In this document: piece by piece, positions 36,201 to 45,256 of the stretch
Layout of the letters: each line of letters opens with the position of its first letter
Numbering within the stretch: position 1 is the stretch's first letter
Notes under the pieces: model-generated
The model's database searches: none
The model's input: only the letters and a program-made list of their open reading frames with translations
Told to the model about the DNA's origin: nothing
Program-made: the position numbers and the translations under genes
DNA from: Helicoverpa zea
Lineage: Eukaryota; Arthropoda; Insecta; Lepidoptera; Noctuidae
Reading direction: 5' to 3'
Length of the DNA stretch: 64,000 bases
Assembly (NCBI RefSeq): GCF_022581195.2
Contig: NC_061467.1
Location: 8,122,001 to 8,186,000, forward strand

Positions 36201-37348
36201 TCAACGACAATTGCGTCATTTTTTCTAAACCGAACTTCAAAACCATGATCTGTCATGATGGCAACTGACATTAAGTTCGTTCTTAAATCAGGAACATAAA
36301 ATACTTTTTCAATATTTATTTTTCGTTCTTCACTGCCAGTATCCACGGAGAGCTTAACCTTTCCGGTACCTGTAATTTGAGTTCTTTCGCTATTTGCTAA
36401 GTTTAACTCTGAATTTACTTCTGTAAAATCTTGTATGAATTTTCTTTCATTACACATATGAGCCGTGCATCCACTGTCAATGCACCAAATAGCATTATTT
36501 TTTCTTCCCAATAAAGCCTCTTCGGTCAATAATGTTGTTGATTCTCTGTCCTCTCCTCTATTTTCTATATTCTGTGCACTTTGTCTATGTTTTATAAACT
36601 TGGTTTTGGTTCTGCAGTCTTTTGCGAGGTGTCCACGACGCCCGCAACGATGACAATCTACACTTGATACAATATTATTTCTATGACTATGAGTGTGGGT
36701 TGTTTGTTCATTGTTCTTCACATTGAAACGTCTATAATTTTTGTTGATGCGTTTTACGAACATAGCTCCCTCATCAGTCGTAGTCTTTGATTTACGAGCC
36801 TCATAGTCTTCAATAATTTTAACCTTTAGGGTTTCTGTAGACGGTAAATCGTCTCGTGATTCCATTGCTGTTCTGAACATGGCGAATGAATCGGGTAGAC
36901 TATACAGCAATAATATAGCTAGTAATTCATCTATCACTATCAATCCGATTTCTTTCAATTTCTTGACTGCATCAAAAAAATCTGCGATGTGTTTCTTCAA
37001 ATCATCGTCTTCCTGCATACGGGTCAATACCAGTCTCTTCAACAGCGATGCTTTTCTAGCCGGACCACTCGATTGGTACATCGACTTGAGTTTATCCCAT
37101 ATAGCTTTGGAACTTTCTAGACCATCCAATGCGGCCAATTCGCTTGGACTTACCGCTAACAATATGTCGGCTTCTGCCTTTTTATCCAATTTCGACCATT
37201 CTGCATATTTGGGATCACTTATCGGCGGTTTGGGCGACGATCCCGAAACAAAATCCCATAAATCATTCTTGATTAGTATGGCACGCATGTGAATTTTCCA
37301 TGTATCGTAATTATCGCCAGTGAGACGATCAATTTTGATGGTAGCCAT
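33233..37348 (-). CDS. Copia Gag-Pol polyprotein (1371 aa, intact)
   Basis: One open frame from ATG (37348) to stop. In order: a Gag region (residues about 1-220); a CCHC zinc knuckle, CHRCGRRGHLAKDC (about 231-245); an aspartic protease with the DSG active site (near 290, CIDSGCTAHMC); the GAG-pre-integrase motif WHQRLGHL and zinc-binding residues (about 425-470); an integrase core with Asp near 487, Asp near 548 and Glu near 584, spaced as D,D(35)E; a reverse transcriptase with YVDD near 1056; and RNase H with DSDWAG and SSTEAEYLA near the end. The order integrase before reverse transcriptase defines Ty1/Copia. The protein packages element RNA, makes cDNA and integrates it. No stop or frameshift is visible. 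It could still be silenced by host small RNAs. Confidence 0.95.
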   Translation of the reverse strand: MATIKIDRLTGDNYDTWKIHMRAILIKNDLWDFVSGSSPKPPISDPKYAEWSKLDKKAEADILLAVSPSELAALDGLESSKAIWDKLKSMYQSSGPARKASLLKRLVLTRMQEDDDLKKHIADFFDAVKKLKEIGLIVIDELLAILLLYSLPDSFAMFRTAMESRDDLPSTETLKVKIIEDYEARKSKTTTDEGAMFVKRINKNYRRFNVKNNEQTTHTHSHRNNIVSSVDCHRCGRRGHLAKDCRTKTKFIKHRQSAQNIENRGEDRESTTLLTEEALLGRKNNAIWCIDSGCTAHMCNERKFIQDFTEVNSELNLANSERTQITGTGKVKLSVDTGSEERKINIEKVFYVPDLRTNLMSVAIMTDHGFEVRFRKNDAIVVDENNKIHMRADRIGNLYHVRMSDNYVCNIETVNNSMDMWHQRLGHLNERDLKSMVNNGLVHGITFKDGEKLSQCEVCISEKQTCTPFPKKRESSTTELLEIVHSDVCGPMNHKSYSGKRYFVTFIDDKSRWCEVYFIANKSDVFSVFKIYKAYAENLTGKKIKNLQSDNGKEYVNNEFNDYLQNAGIRRRLTAPYTPQQNGVAERKNRTLVEMARCMMRQAGSPPTFWAEAINTANYIRNRCPTTALNGEIPFTLWKGKKPTVIYMHVFGSKVYYKEKGKPKGKFDSRSKLGIFVGYDIQSKAYRIHDPTTKKIIITRDVKFMNETAFRHEYKEILDEEEGIDEEEVQIELNTNNKRKETFENRKNDATPGSSYNKSDESEEDDDKNPPRSVKSTISWEHLIEPKRGRGRPRMIRTGQAGRPRKEYHTVGETDKESDEWLSAGIATVEQVTWKDIQKGSDVHLWRSAMENEYLSQIKNKTWEIVKRPKQRKVIGSRFVFTTKSTGKKVRLVAKGCSQRPGEDFHEISSPVVRSSSIRIIAALAAEMGLKIHQMDVVTAYLNGYLDEEVYMEIPEELSNTLKRIIAKEEIGSQKNIVTDTDILQTAKRWYEMIHECEDSVCLLKKSLYGLRQSGLQWYKRLSGFFIDIGFESLPQEPCVFVARKGERIMIIGIYVDDMILATNDNAWMEHVKNQLGSEFEMKDMGKISSCLGIEFSRDDESRVYLNQKSYIDKVLERFGMSECKAAITPIDVNVRLEKPECINNDVMRDYPYQNLIGALMHLAVSTRPDVAYAVNYLSQFNTNYDIAHWKAAKRVLRYLKGTSNYGLVYERTGLPLFGVVDSDWAGNTVDRRSYSGFAFILAGAPVSWEARKQRTIALSSTEAEYLAISECTKEAMYLREILNRIGVQCECVTLFNDNQGAIKLAQSKNFHPRTKHIDVRHHFIRDKCEQGVIELKYMSTDKMPADVLTKGLDGSKHLECVRNLGMFADE

Positions 37349-37485
37349 GGCGAAGTTTTTTCAACTTCTCGAAGCCTCGAACAAACTTCAAAATTTTTTT
37401 CCGTTTGACAATTTTATTGTTTTTCAAATAACTGCATTGTGCATTTATATTACGAGTTTTTCACTCACTGACTACGTGACTCTAT

Positions 37486-37499
37486 CTGGGCCCATAACC
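37486..37499 (-). other. Primer-binding site complementary to the anticodon region of tRNA-iMet
   Basis: The plus strand reads CTGGGCCCATAACC, the anticodon stem-loop sequence of eukaryotic initiator tRNA-Met; the element strand is therefore complementary to it. It abuts the LTR. Copia of Drosophila is known to prime from an internal fragment of this tRNA instead of its 3' CCA end, and this element shows the same arrangement. Confidence 0.75.
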
Positions 37500-37675
37500 T
37501 GAAGGGTATGGCCAAAGAAAACAGCTATTGGGATTATCTTATTTTATTCTTGAGAAAGCACACAACACAATTTACACAATGACAAAACGTCCGTCATGCT
37601 AGATAGCCTCACAGAGAACGTTTACATAATCCAACCAAAAAATGGCGCTGCTCGCGTCCTTCGCATTTCGTAACA
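37500..37675 (-). repeat. 5' LTR of the Copia element
   Basis: 176 bp, identical by eye to the copy at 33002-33177. In element orientation this is the upstream LTR and should hold the promoter. Confidence 0.9.
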
Positions 37676-37680
37676 CTTAT

Positions 37681-39399
37681 AAAGAATTTCTTAGTTTTAA
37701 AACAAGCATAACTGTTGCATAGACTCTAAAAATAATATGGAAGAAGTATGTATCTTTTGAATCGAGTACATAAATTCTAAAAATCATATCGAGAATCGAT
37801 TTACGAAGAGTGTAGATTTTTACTGTATTGTAAATTTAAAGCCTCATGAAGAACATTGTTCCCGAGTATCTAACTGGTTACCTTCTAATGTTTTCAAATT
37901 AAAATCTGTGTATGAACGAAGTTGTCTTGTGCCAATATTTTAACAATGATTCTCTAATCCTCATTTATTTCCTAGAGCAATGATTTGCATATTTATTTAA
38001 TTTTGGGGCCAATTGCAATACTATGAAATGTTTTAAATATTTTTCATATTTTTTTGCAATGGGACCCAAAGTTACGGAGATTTCCTTTTAATTTATTCGA
38101 TTCAACGATGTTCTAAATTATAAGATTTAAAGCTAAAGATTTAGATGTTACATCACTAAAATTATTTTGTAATTTAATGGAATAGTGTAGCTTTTACATG
38201 ATATTAGAATGCAAACCGTATATAGAATTTTACTAATTGAAGTTGTACATATCTCAGAATGATCACGATTATTATAAATTATAAATGCTCATAATTTTAA
38301 TGTACATTATAAAAAGGTCTATTAAGTATATTGTACAATTACTATTTACATCCTTACGTCTATTTACTATCACGATGAAATAAAATTTTTAAAATCTTTC
38401 CTGTCGTTTTATTTTATTCAAATTACATCATGACGAATTCTCTATCTTTCGGATTCCTTCTGTCATAAACATCCTTGGTAGTTGTTACTGAACAGAAGTC
38501 AGAAAGTCTGACAACCTACAGTCTATCTGATATATTACGAAACCTGAACACAATTAAACCCATTCACTAGTAACACAAAAAACAATACAAAGCGTAATTC
38601 TGTAAAAACATAGACTTTCAAGGGTAATTAAAAAAGCTCGCAACACCTACTGCGTTTATCTCTGTGCATTTTATTTTATTCAGTTAAAATGGCGGCAACA
38701 TTTTACAGTTACCGTGTTTTATCTGACCACATTTATATGCGGTACTGAATTTTTAAGTGCGAGTGTTTTTCACACTGAAATTTTGAATTGTTTTTGATAC
38801 CTCGTAATATGGAAAAGGTATGTGTTAATGTTCCGAATTTTATACCATTTATAATGACCAGTATAACTATTGATCTATGTATGTTTTTGGAACAGATATC
38901 AAAAGCGGAAAAATGCAGTAGGTAGATTCTTTCCTGGCAAACGAATTTAAGTAAGGATTAATGAAAATATGTTTGTTTGTAATTTTACAATAAAGTTTTT
39001 GTTTCATAAATCCATACGATCTTAACACAGTGAGTCAAGAGCACACGAGTTTACACGAGTAGCCTCTAAAATTCATATTGATTTGTCCTATTTGCTTAAC
39101 ATTGTAACACTGTTTGACGAAGCCTATCAATGCCATTCCACCTTCATACTTTATGAGGCAAAATACAAGCCTACAGCAGTAGTAGTTACCCGAAATACTA
39201 CCATTAGCACGGAACTAGAATCAAACATTCATAGTTTCCTATTTTTTTTTTTTGAGCAATATTGGAAGTGGTCGATTTCTGTGAAGGTTTTTATTAACAC
39301 GTTAATACTTCATTAGTATCGATCTTGATGAGTGTTGGGTTGAATAGAATACGAGATTAGTACAGTTCTATTCGATACTTTTTAGAACTATTTTTGTTT
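37681..39399. other. AT-rich flank to the right of the Copia element
   Basis: No open frame of note. TGTACATA at about 38245 and AATAAA near 38382 fit a continued 3' UTR or simple AT-rich spacer. Before the Copia insertion this sequence was contiguous with 31296-33001. Confidence 0.35.
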
Positions 39400-39524
39400 G
39401 TGACTGGCATAGTGACTGATCATAAAGTTAAGCAACGTTTGGCGAAGTCGGTCTGTCAATGGGTGACCATCTTGTTATGACGAATTTCTGTGTATTTCGG
39501 AGGACACGTTAATATGACGGCCAG
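39400..39524 (+). mobile_element. 5S-rRNA-related SINE copy
   Basis: It contains 'aagttaagcaacgt', 'ggcgaagtcggt' and 'caatgggtgacca', in the same order and spacing as the internal promoter (box A to box C) of 5S rRNA. Outside this part the 5S sequence is not kept, so it is a 5S-derived SINE or relic, not a 5S gene. An inverted relative lies at 40705-40795. Confidence 0.6.
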
Positions 39525-40211
39525 AACATCGTATTTTGTGACATATAGATAAATTATAAGTTATCTTTTACCAGTTTTTTTAACTTCCCAAAAATACTTC
39601 TCCCAAGGGTCAGACAGAGTCATTGACTACCACAAGCACGCAGTAATATTTTTAATCAAGTTTAATTCCACTATGTATTACTTCGAAATACTCACCTGAA
39701 ATAGATTCTCCCATTTCAGTGTAAATGTCAATAGCACGCCTTCTACAAATTACCTTATGAATGGAAATCAATAATAAAATATAAATAGTGCGTGGCTGAC
39801 TGATCCAAATACCATACGTGCGTAAATGACGTCAGAAGATCTGCCGTGCGTGCAAGCTCGTATAAAACATATGCTTACTATATTATAATAATGTAGGTAC
39901 GAATATCGTGAGTTTTTTGTTTATTTCTCTCTATTTTTTCTAACGAATCTCCATGAAAAACAAAAGCTTTACCATTTTCTAGGTTCCTATCGATTCAATT
40001 TGAGAAAATTTAACACGAAACGACCTTGGGACATTTGATAAGCATACCACGTTTTTCATCTTGACTTAGGTAGACTTTTAAGGGTAATATAGATCAGTAA
40101 GAGTGATCGCGGCAAACAGCAAAGTACCTATCTATAACCTATTAAGTAGATAAGAATTTTGTGAAACATTCAAGTTCTTGTCAATGAAACCACACTTTAA
40201 AGTCGTGGCTT

Positions 40212-40352
40212 ACGGTGAGTTGCACCATTTACTATAACAGTAACCGAATCATTTTCAGTTGACAAATCGCAAATTCGACCAATGGGCGGCAATTTCACGA
40301 CTGCTTATGTTTTATTTATCGCTACAGTTAAATGGTGCAATCCACCCTCAGT
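40212..40352. mobile_element. ~140-bp TIR mini-element
   Basis: The left end reads 'gtgagttgcaccatttacta'; the right end in reverse complement reads 'ggtggattgcaccatttaac'. The interior is non-coding and includes 'gaccaatgggcggcaat'. Confidence 0.6.
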
Positions 40353-40704
40353 ATTGTATTTGTATCATAATATAGCATAATGTAATAGTGACGTGCGTAA
40401 GCGGCATAGTGACCTATTTACAGCCACAGTCGACAACTTCACGCTATGACAGCTGTTAAGTACATTGTGTGTTTATCTTTTGTTTATTTATCAAACTGGA
40501 AAGTGAGTATCGACATGGAAAGCGTTTTAGCTCGATATTTTCTCAGCAATAGGTCAGCAGTGGAATGTTAACTTTAGCATTGAAGGATACTGAGAATAGT
40601 GAGTGTATTGTTGACTTTGATTGTTCTATAAAGTTTATGTGTTGGCATTATATTCACTTACAGCTCTCGTCAATCATAGTTTCGACGGTATGATAGTCAT
40701 TTAT

Positions 40705-40795
40705 TTTATCCGGATAAGATGGTCACCCATCCACGGACCAACCGTGCCATGCGTTGCTTAACCTTATAATCAATCAACCGTGAGGCTGTTATGTA
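40705..40795 (-). mobile_element. 5S-rRNA-related SINE copy, inverted
   Basis: In reverse complement: 'aggttaagcaacgcatggc', 'acggttggtccgtgga' and 'tgggtgaccatctta', again the 5S internal promoter order. The retroposon copy at about 40786-40935 follows directly, possibly inserted at its edge. Confidence 0.55.
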
Positions 40796-40935
40796 CCCTG
40801 CGGGTTGTTCGAAAGAGATACCGGCCCTGGTACATAAAAGGCCTATGACGGAACACGACGGTTTTTAGTCAGTAAGAGTCTGAGGCCTCGGGAGGGGTCA
40901 TTTGATGATTTTCGATGTCGTTAAAAAAAAAAGGT
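40786..40935 (+). mobile_element. Copy of the GC-rich SINE-like retroposon
   Basis: It has 'gcgggttgttcgaaagagat', 'ccggccctggtacataaaag', 'agtcagtaagagtctgag', 'gggaggggtca' and a 3' 'gatgtcgttaaaaaaaaaa' tail. This is the same order as the 51432-51620 copy, with an internal deletion. Short matching 'gtaccc' strings flank it. Confidence 0.65.
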
Positions 40936-41696
40936 ACCCACGAGCTTAGTTATATAATGATTCGTCTGATTCGCAACTGCACTTTCTCAATATGGGGCCA
41001 TTAAATATAAACCATAGCATATTCATTCCAATAAAGTCCAATGAGCCATACTAATAATAAGGCTCTCAAACATTAATTACGTTAACACAACGTAGGTATT
41101 TTAAGTAACTGCTCTATACGGAAGCGTTTGGTCTATAAAACACCTTTATGGTTCCGTCACAACTCGCTTAAGTACCTAATATTATAATTTAGAAACTATG
41201 AGAGTGCCAATTTATTATTTTTGTCACGAAGCTCTTGCAAGCGATCGTATCAGTGTTGGAATCGCAACAAAATACACTGCATTGCGGGTGAATCAATTAC
41301 TTACCGACTTCAATAAAGAAGGTCTTCAATTAAGATACTAGAAGTCGAACACTTGTATTCAGATAATATTTTGAGACCAACAGGCTTATAGGCAGAACGC
41401 TGTTTGGCCTTAGGTATATTGTCGTTACGTAAAAACGCATAGTTATGTAAGATTATTACTTAGTAGGAATTATTTTTTATTTAAATAGATATTAATTACA
41501 ATACATATAAAAACTACTCAAGTAAAAAAAACAAAAATACACTATGACTAAAAGGAGGCTAAGAGGCTGACAGCATTACCTCGTTGGATGGATGGCCATG
41601 CTGATCCTTTGTCCGAGGTAATAGCCAGCTTTTTGGTCACGAGAAGCATCAAGAAGCCACCTATCTTAGAAGTCTCATTTATATTGTTATTGAAGA

Positions 41697-41722
41697 TAAT
41701 GATGATGATGATGATGATGATG
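41697..41722 (+). repeat. (GAT)n microsatellite
   Basis: About eight trinucleotide units in a row. Confidence 0.85.
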
Positions 41723-41799
41723 TACCAATTTAGTACAAAATTTTCTAAAATACGCCTTTATAATAAAGCTGTTTTGCGAAACTACAAATCATACTTCAT

Positions 41800-41870
41800 T
41801 ATTCAGTTCGTCTATTCAGTTCTTATTCGTGTTCGTTCTATTCAGTGTATTATTCGTCTATTCAGTTCAT
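41800..41870 (+). repeat. Minisatellite of 'ctattcagtt' units
   Basis: Units such as 'cgtctattcagtt' recur four to five times with variation. Confidence 0.6.
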
Positions 41871-43868
41871 TGCCTCCCAGAGCTTTTCTAAATAATTCAT
41901 CATGTTCTCACTATCTTAGTTGTACTTAGTTTAAGATCACCAATTATATGACTTGTTAACTAGTATTTCTTAATGATTTAATTTCTTAATTCTTAAAAGA
42001 CCTTTTAATAGTTTTTTTTTTTTTTCTTTAAAAGGAGATGAGGCGAAATGTTTAGATCTTGGTTATATATGAACTCTCTTATATACTCTCTTGTGTTTCT
42101 TATCTACTTTCTTATGTACTTCTCTTATGCACTCCACTCATGTACTTCTTTTATGTATAATGAGAACATTTTCCATTCAAAATCAAGCTCCAACATCAGC
42201 CTACAAGAGATAATAAAATAAACCGATAAAGAAAGAATCCTAATAACTGACATCATGTCTAACTGGAAGATTTATTGCTTAAAAAGTAGTTTATCTCAAT
42301 TTGTTGAGTGAATGTCAATTGGTTTTTACATCACGTTTAAGGTACTGTATGTATTAGAATGTTCCACAGAAATAGACAAGGTATGATATGTGCCGAAATG
42401 CCTAGAAATTAATGTTTTATTAGCCAGGGATGTAAGTACCTACTGTTTTAAGATTTTTTCCACCTTTCTCACATCCGCATTAAGTACAAATAAACATATT
42501 TGTAAAACTCTTATGAATACCAAATTAGGTACATATCCTGTGCAGCATATAGGTTATTAATTATAGAAAATCAGTCTTTTCTAAAAACTGGGTTACGGTT
42601 GGCTATGATTTGTTTTTCGTTACCTATAATGAAATAGTGTTATCTACCCAAATACTCAAAACCAAAATCCTATACAGTATAAGTAAACACAAGCCCACCA
42701 AACTCAGCTATCATATTTGTATCATTTTACCCAAAACCCATTGTTTGAAAAAGGGTCCGTTCGCTGGATTTCAACGTTCATCCGGTTTCCTGGCCGTCCT
42801 GTCTACCGTATTTACATTTCATTTTATCCGTCAGTTAGGTAAACCTGATATTGTGTTATTTGCTCACAATACGATCCTTCTGATAGGTCAACGGTTTGTT
42901 TTATATTTTGTTTCCAAAAAAAGACAATAAAAATCTCCAATTATCTGGTAGCCATTATTTCGTAAGAACCACAAATAACATCAGATTTGTACAAGAATTT
43001 CTGTTAAATTTTGCAATTTCGTAAATAAATTAATCAATTAATTCTAACAGAGATTAGAGTAACTAGTTACATTCAAATTGAAAAATAGTTCTCGATATTC
43101 TATTAAAACCGTATATAATTGAAATTTTTTGTCGCATAGATGTATATTCTGATGAATTAAGTATTATTTAAGTAGTTCAGAGAATATTAATAGTTTTTAC
43201 GGCGAAAATAATAAATAAAATAAATGCTTCATTGATGCAAATCCTTACAAAATGCTTCCAAAAAAATAGCCTTATTCCAAAAATGTACCACAATAAAGAT
43301 TAGTTATTTACAATACTTACGTTTCACTTCAGAATGAAAACAGTAGATAATTTACTTACTTGATAATTGACAGTGCCTTAAATGAGTGCTCCATTCACCT
43401 TTTTTGAAAACAATTACACATAAAAATAAATAAATGGAGACATTTCCGTACGAGTTTGACTCGCTGATACGTTTCCCTTTGGGAAAACGTGTATTTGTAA
43501 ATTGCCACATATGTTACTCAAACGAGTTCACTTGACGAAAATAACGTAGGTATGTATCGTTTCTTTTTATCTTTCGCCTTTTTAATAAAACGATGCGGTT
43601 TATTACCAATCGAATTGCACGAACCGATATTATTTAATGCAATAGTAACCTTGTCTATCTGGTTTTCAGGACAATACTACTGAACCAATTTACATAAATG
43701 GCATATACAAAGACATTCTAATGTCTGAAAAAAAAAACACAACTAAGATTTCGCGTACGAACGTAGGGGGTTTCGCGTATTCTACGCATATACTGTTATA
43801 GTGTTTATATTTATAGTTACCTACTCTTGTACCTTACAGTAGGTACTATGTACTAAATTAATATAATA

Positions 43869-43915
43869 CTAGCTGTTGCCCGCAACTTCGTCTGCGTGGG
43901 CAATATAGAATAGTC
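43869..43915 (-). mobile_element. 3' end of a Helitron-like element
   Basis: Read on the minus strand the segment ends in a GC-rich 'gacgaagttgcgggcaacag' followed by CTAG and then T. CTRR after a small hairpin and insertion before T are Helitron 3' features. The same end sequence closes the element at 59374-59652. Its other boundary cannot be placed. Confidence 0.5.
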
Positions 43916-44234
43916 AAAATACTACTTATCCCGTAGGTGCATTCTTTCACGAGATAGTATAATTAGGATTAGCACTTAGCAGTCGCATAGATTCATTGAT
44001 CAAGGTTGTGTTGTGGATGTGACCATTTATCTAAACAAAAGAAGTAAAGTTTGTGACGTTGTGAATATCTCTGGATCTAGTCAGCCAATTTGGAAAATTA
44101 TTACGTATGGTGCGTAAGTAATTTTCACAGGAAACAGCTATAATCTATGTCTATATGCTTTGAGTCTGACAAAGCTGTCATTTGTACATTTTCTGCAGCT
44201 GCTGCGACTAATCAGAAGCCAGAAAGTCTGTCAG

Positions 44235-44405
44235 TCTTACCATGGATATCGTCTTGTGTAGTTGACTGGATTGAAGATAGGTAGATAGGTAGTCGCTCCA
44301 AGCAAAATATTGGTACTCAAACAGATTCGGTGACTGGAAGCCAACACCAACATAGTTGGGGAATAGCTGGATGGATGATAAAATGAGTCATCATCATCAG
44401 CAGGC
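44235..44405 (+). mobile_element. 3' portion of a tRNA-derived SINE
   Basis: It contains 'gataggtagtcgctccaagc', 'actggaagccaacaccaaca' and 'tagttgggga', then 'tcatcatcatcagcagg'. This is the 3' half of the SINE seen complete and inverted at 54975-55352. Confidence 0.6.
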
Positions 44406-44491
44406 GCATAGGGTAGCATAGTTTCACTACTGGGGAGAAACACTTGTATGACGGGGATTTTCTGTGCACTTACTCACTATGATAAGGCTGA

Positions 44492-44841
44492 CCCCACATT
44501 AGGCGTGCGTGATCCTCGGGCGTGTGAGTAGCGCGGGCGTCGCGAGCGCGCTGCGTGAACGTCGCGTTTTGCTGCCCTGCGGCATGTGTGAAGAGTGCAA
44601 GCGACGCGCTCGCGGCGAGCACGCGGCGCTCGAGTTGCGTTCTTACCCCTTCGCCTGCTATCCCCGCCGCCCGCTAAACGCCTTAGCAGTTAAACGTCAA
44701 GGAGAGCGGTGCGTGCGCGCCGCGAGCGCGCTGCAAATGCCGCAGGGCAGCAAAACGCGACGCTCACGCAACGCGCTCGCGACGCACGCGCGGCGCCCGC
44801 GCTGCTCACACGCCCGAGGATCGCGCACGCCTAATGTGGGG
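44492..44841. mobile_element. Very GC-rich 350-bp TIR element
   Basis: Left end 'ccccacattaggcgtgcg' with 'gatcctcgggcgtgtgag'; the right end is its reverse complement. The inverted arms extend for about 100 bp and include 'gtcgcgttttgctgccctgc' with 'ggcat'. The element is mostly G+C and CpG-rich against an AT-rich background. An open frame through it (44509-44850) is a by-product of few AT-rich stops and the inverted arms, not a gene. Confidence 0.75.
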
Positions 44842-45256
44842 GAGGCCTAAGCCGGGACTCCACCAAAATGTTTGCATTAGTTCACGAATAGGCAAAATGT
44901 ACGTATCTGTGAGAGTCCACTTCATGTGTTCGTACTTGAAACCTGTAGTTTTGTCAAGATTTTCAGAATGTACGCTCGCAATTTGTCATTTCTTGGTGGA
45001 GCCAGCAAATCAAAAGAAACATAAGTGTTGTATACTGTGCGTCACTACCGCACACCAGGAAAATTTCGCTCTTGCGGAGGACGTTTATATACCATATTTT
45101 GTGTCACACGTAAACTGGACGACAGTAAGTATCCACCGAAACACTTTCAAAGATCTGATGAACGAACAAATCAGACCTGACTTGGTCACCTGGGGCCAAT
45201 CAGAGCTCTATGAAGTGATAATACGCTTTGGCTCCTACTGTTATTGTGGTTTCTGA
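44834..45256 (+). other. Unassigned 140-codon open frame
   Basis: It starts inside the end of the GC-rich TIR element and continues for about 400 bases of moderately GC-rich sequence to TGA at 45256. It is longer than expected by chance here, but I recognise no domain, see no splice context, and the 5' end belongs to the mobile element. It could be a relic of a transposon or retroposed coding sequence. Confidence 0.2.

Larger units (their letters stand above)
33002..37675 (-). mobile_element. Complete Ty1/Copia LTR retrotransposon (4674 bp)
   Basis: Two 176-bp direct LTRs (33002-33177 and 37500-37675) appear identical by eye and have TG...CA ends. The 5-bp direct repeat CTTAT stands on both sides (32997-33001 and 37676-37680). 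Between them lies a single uninterrupted polyprotein on the minus strand. Next to the 5' LTR is a primer-binding site complementary to the middle of initiator tRNA-Met; next to the 3' LTR is a purine-rich tract (33178-33186, GAGGGGAGG on the minus strand). Identical LTRs, clean target duplication and an intact frame indicate a recent insertion that could still be autonomous. Confidence 0.95.
40936..43868. other. Gene-poor stretch with simple repeats
   Basis: It contains an (ATG/GAT)n microsatellite (about 41697-41722), a 'ctattcagtt' minisatellite (about 41800-41870), and a degenerate CT-rich 'cttatgtacttct' repeat (about 42070-42160). The open frame at 42610-42930 has no domain signature. 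Confidence 0.4.

Noticed and set aside
34698..37292. Several plus-strand open frames of 60-137 codons between 34.7 and 37.3 kb
   Set aside because: They are antisense shadows of the Copia polyprotein and carry none of their own domains.
39421..39470. Possible 5S rRNA gene
   Set aside because: Only the internal promoter region resembles 5S; the rest of the ~120-nt gene is not conserved.
44509..44850. 113-codon open frame rich in Arg and Ala
   Set aside because: It lies wholly within a GC-rich inverted-repeat element. Scarcity of AT-rich stops explains its length.
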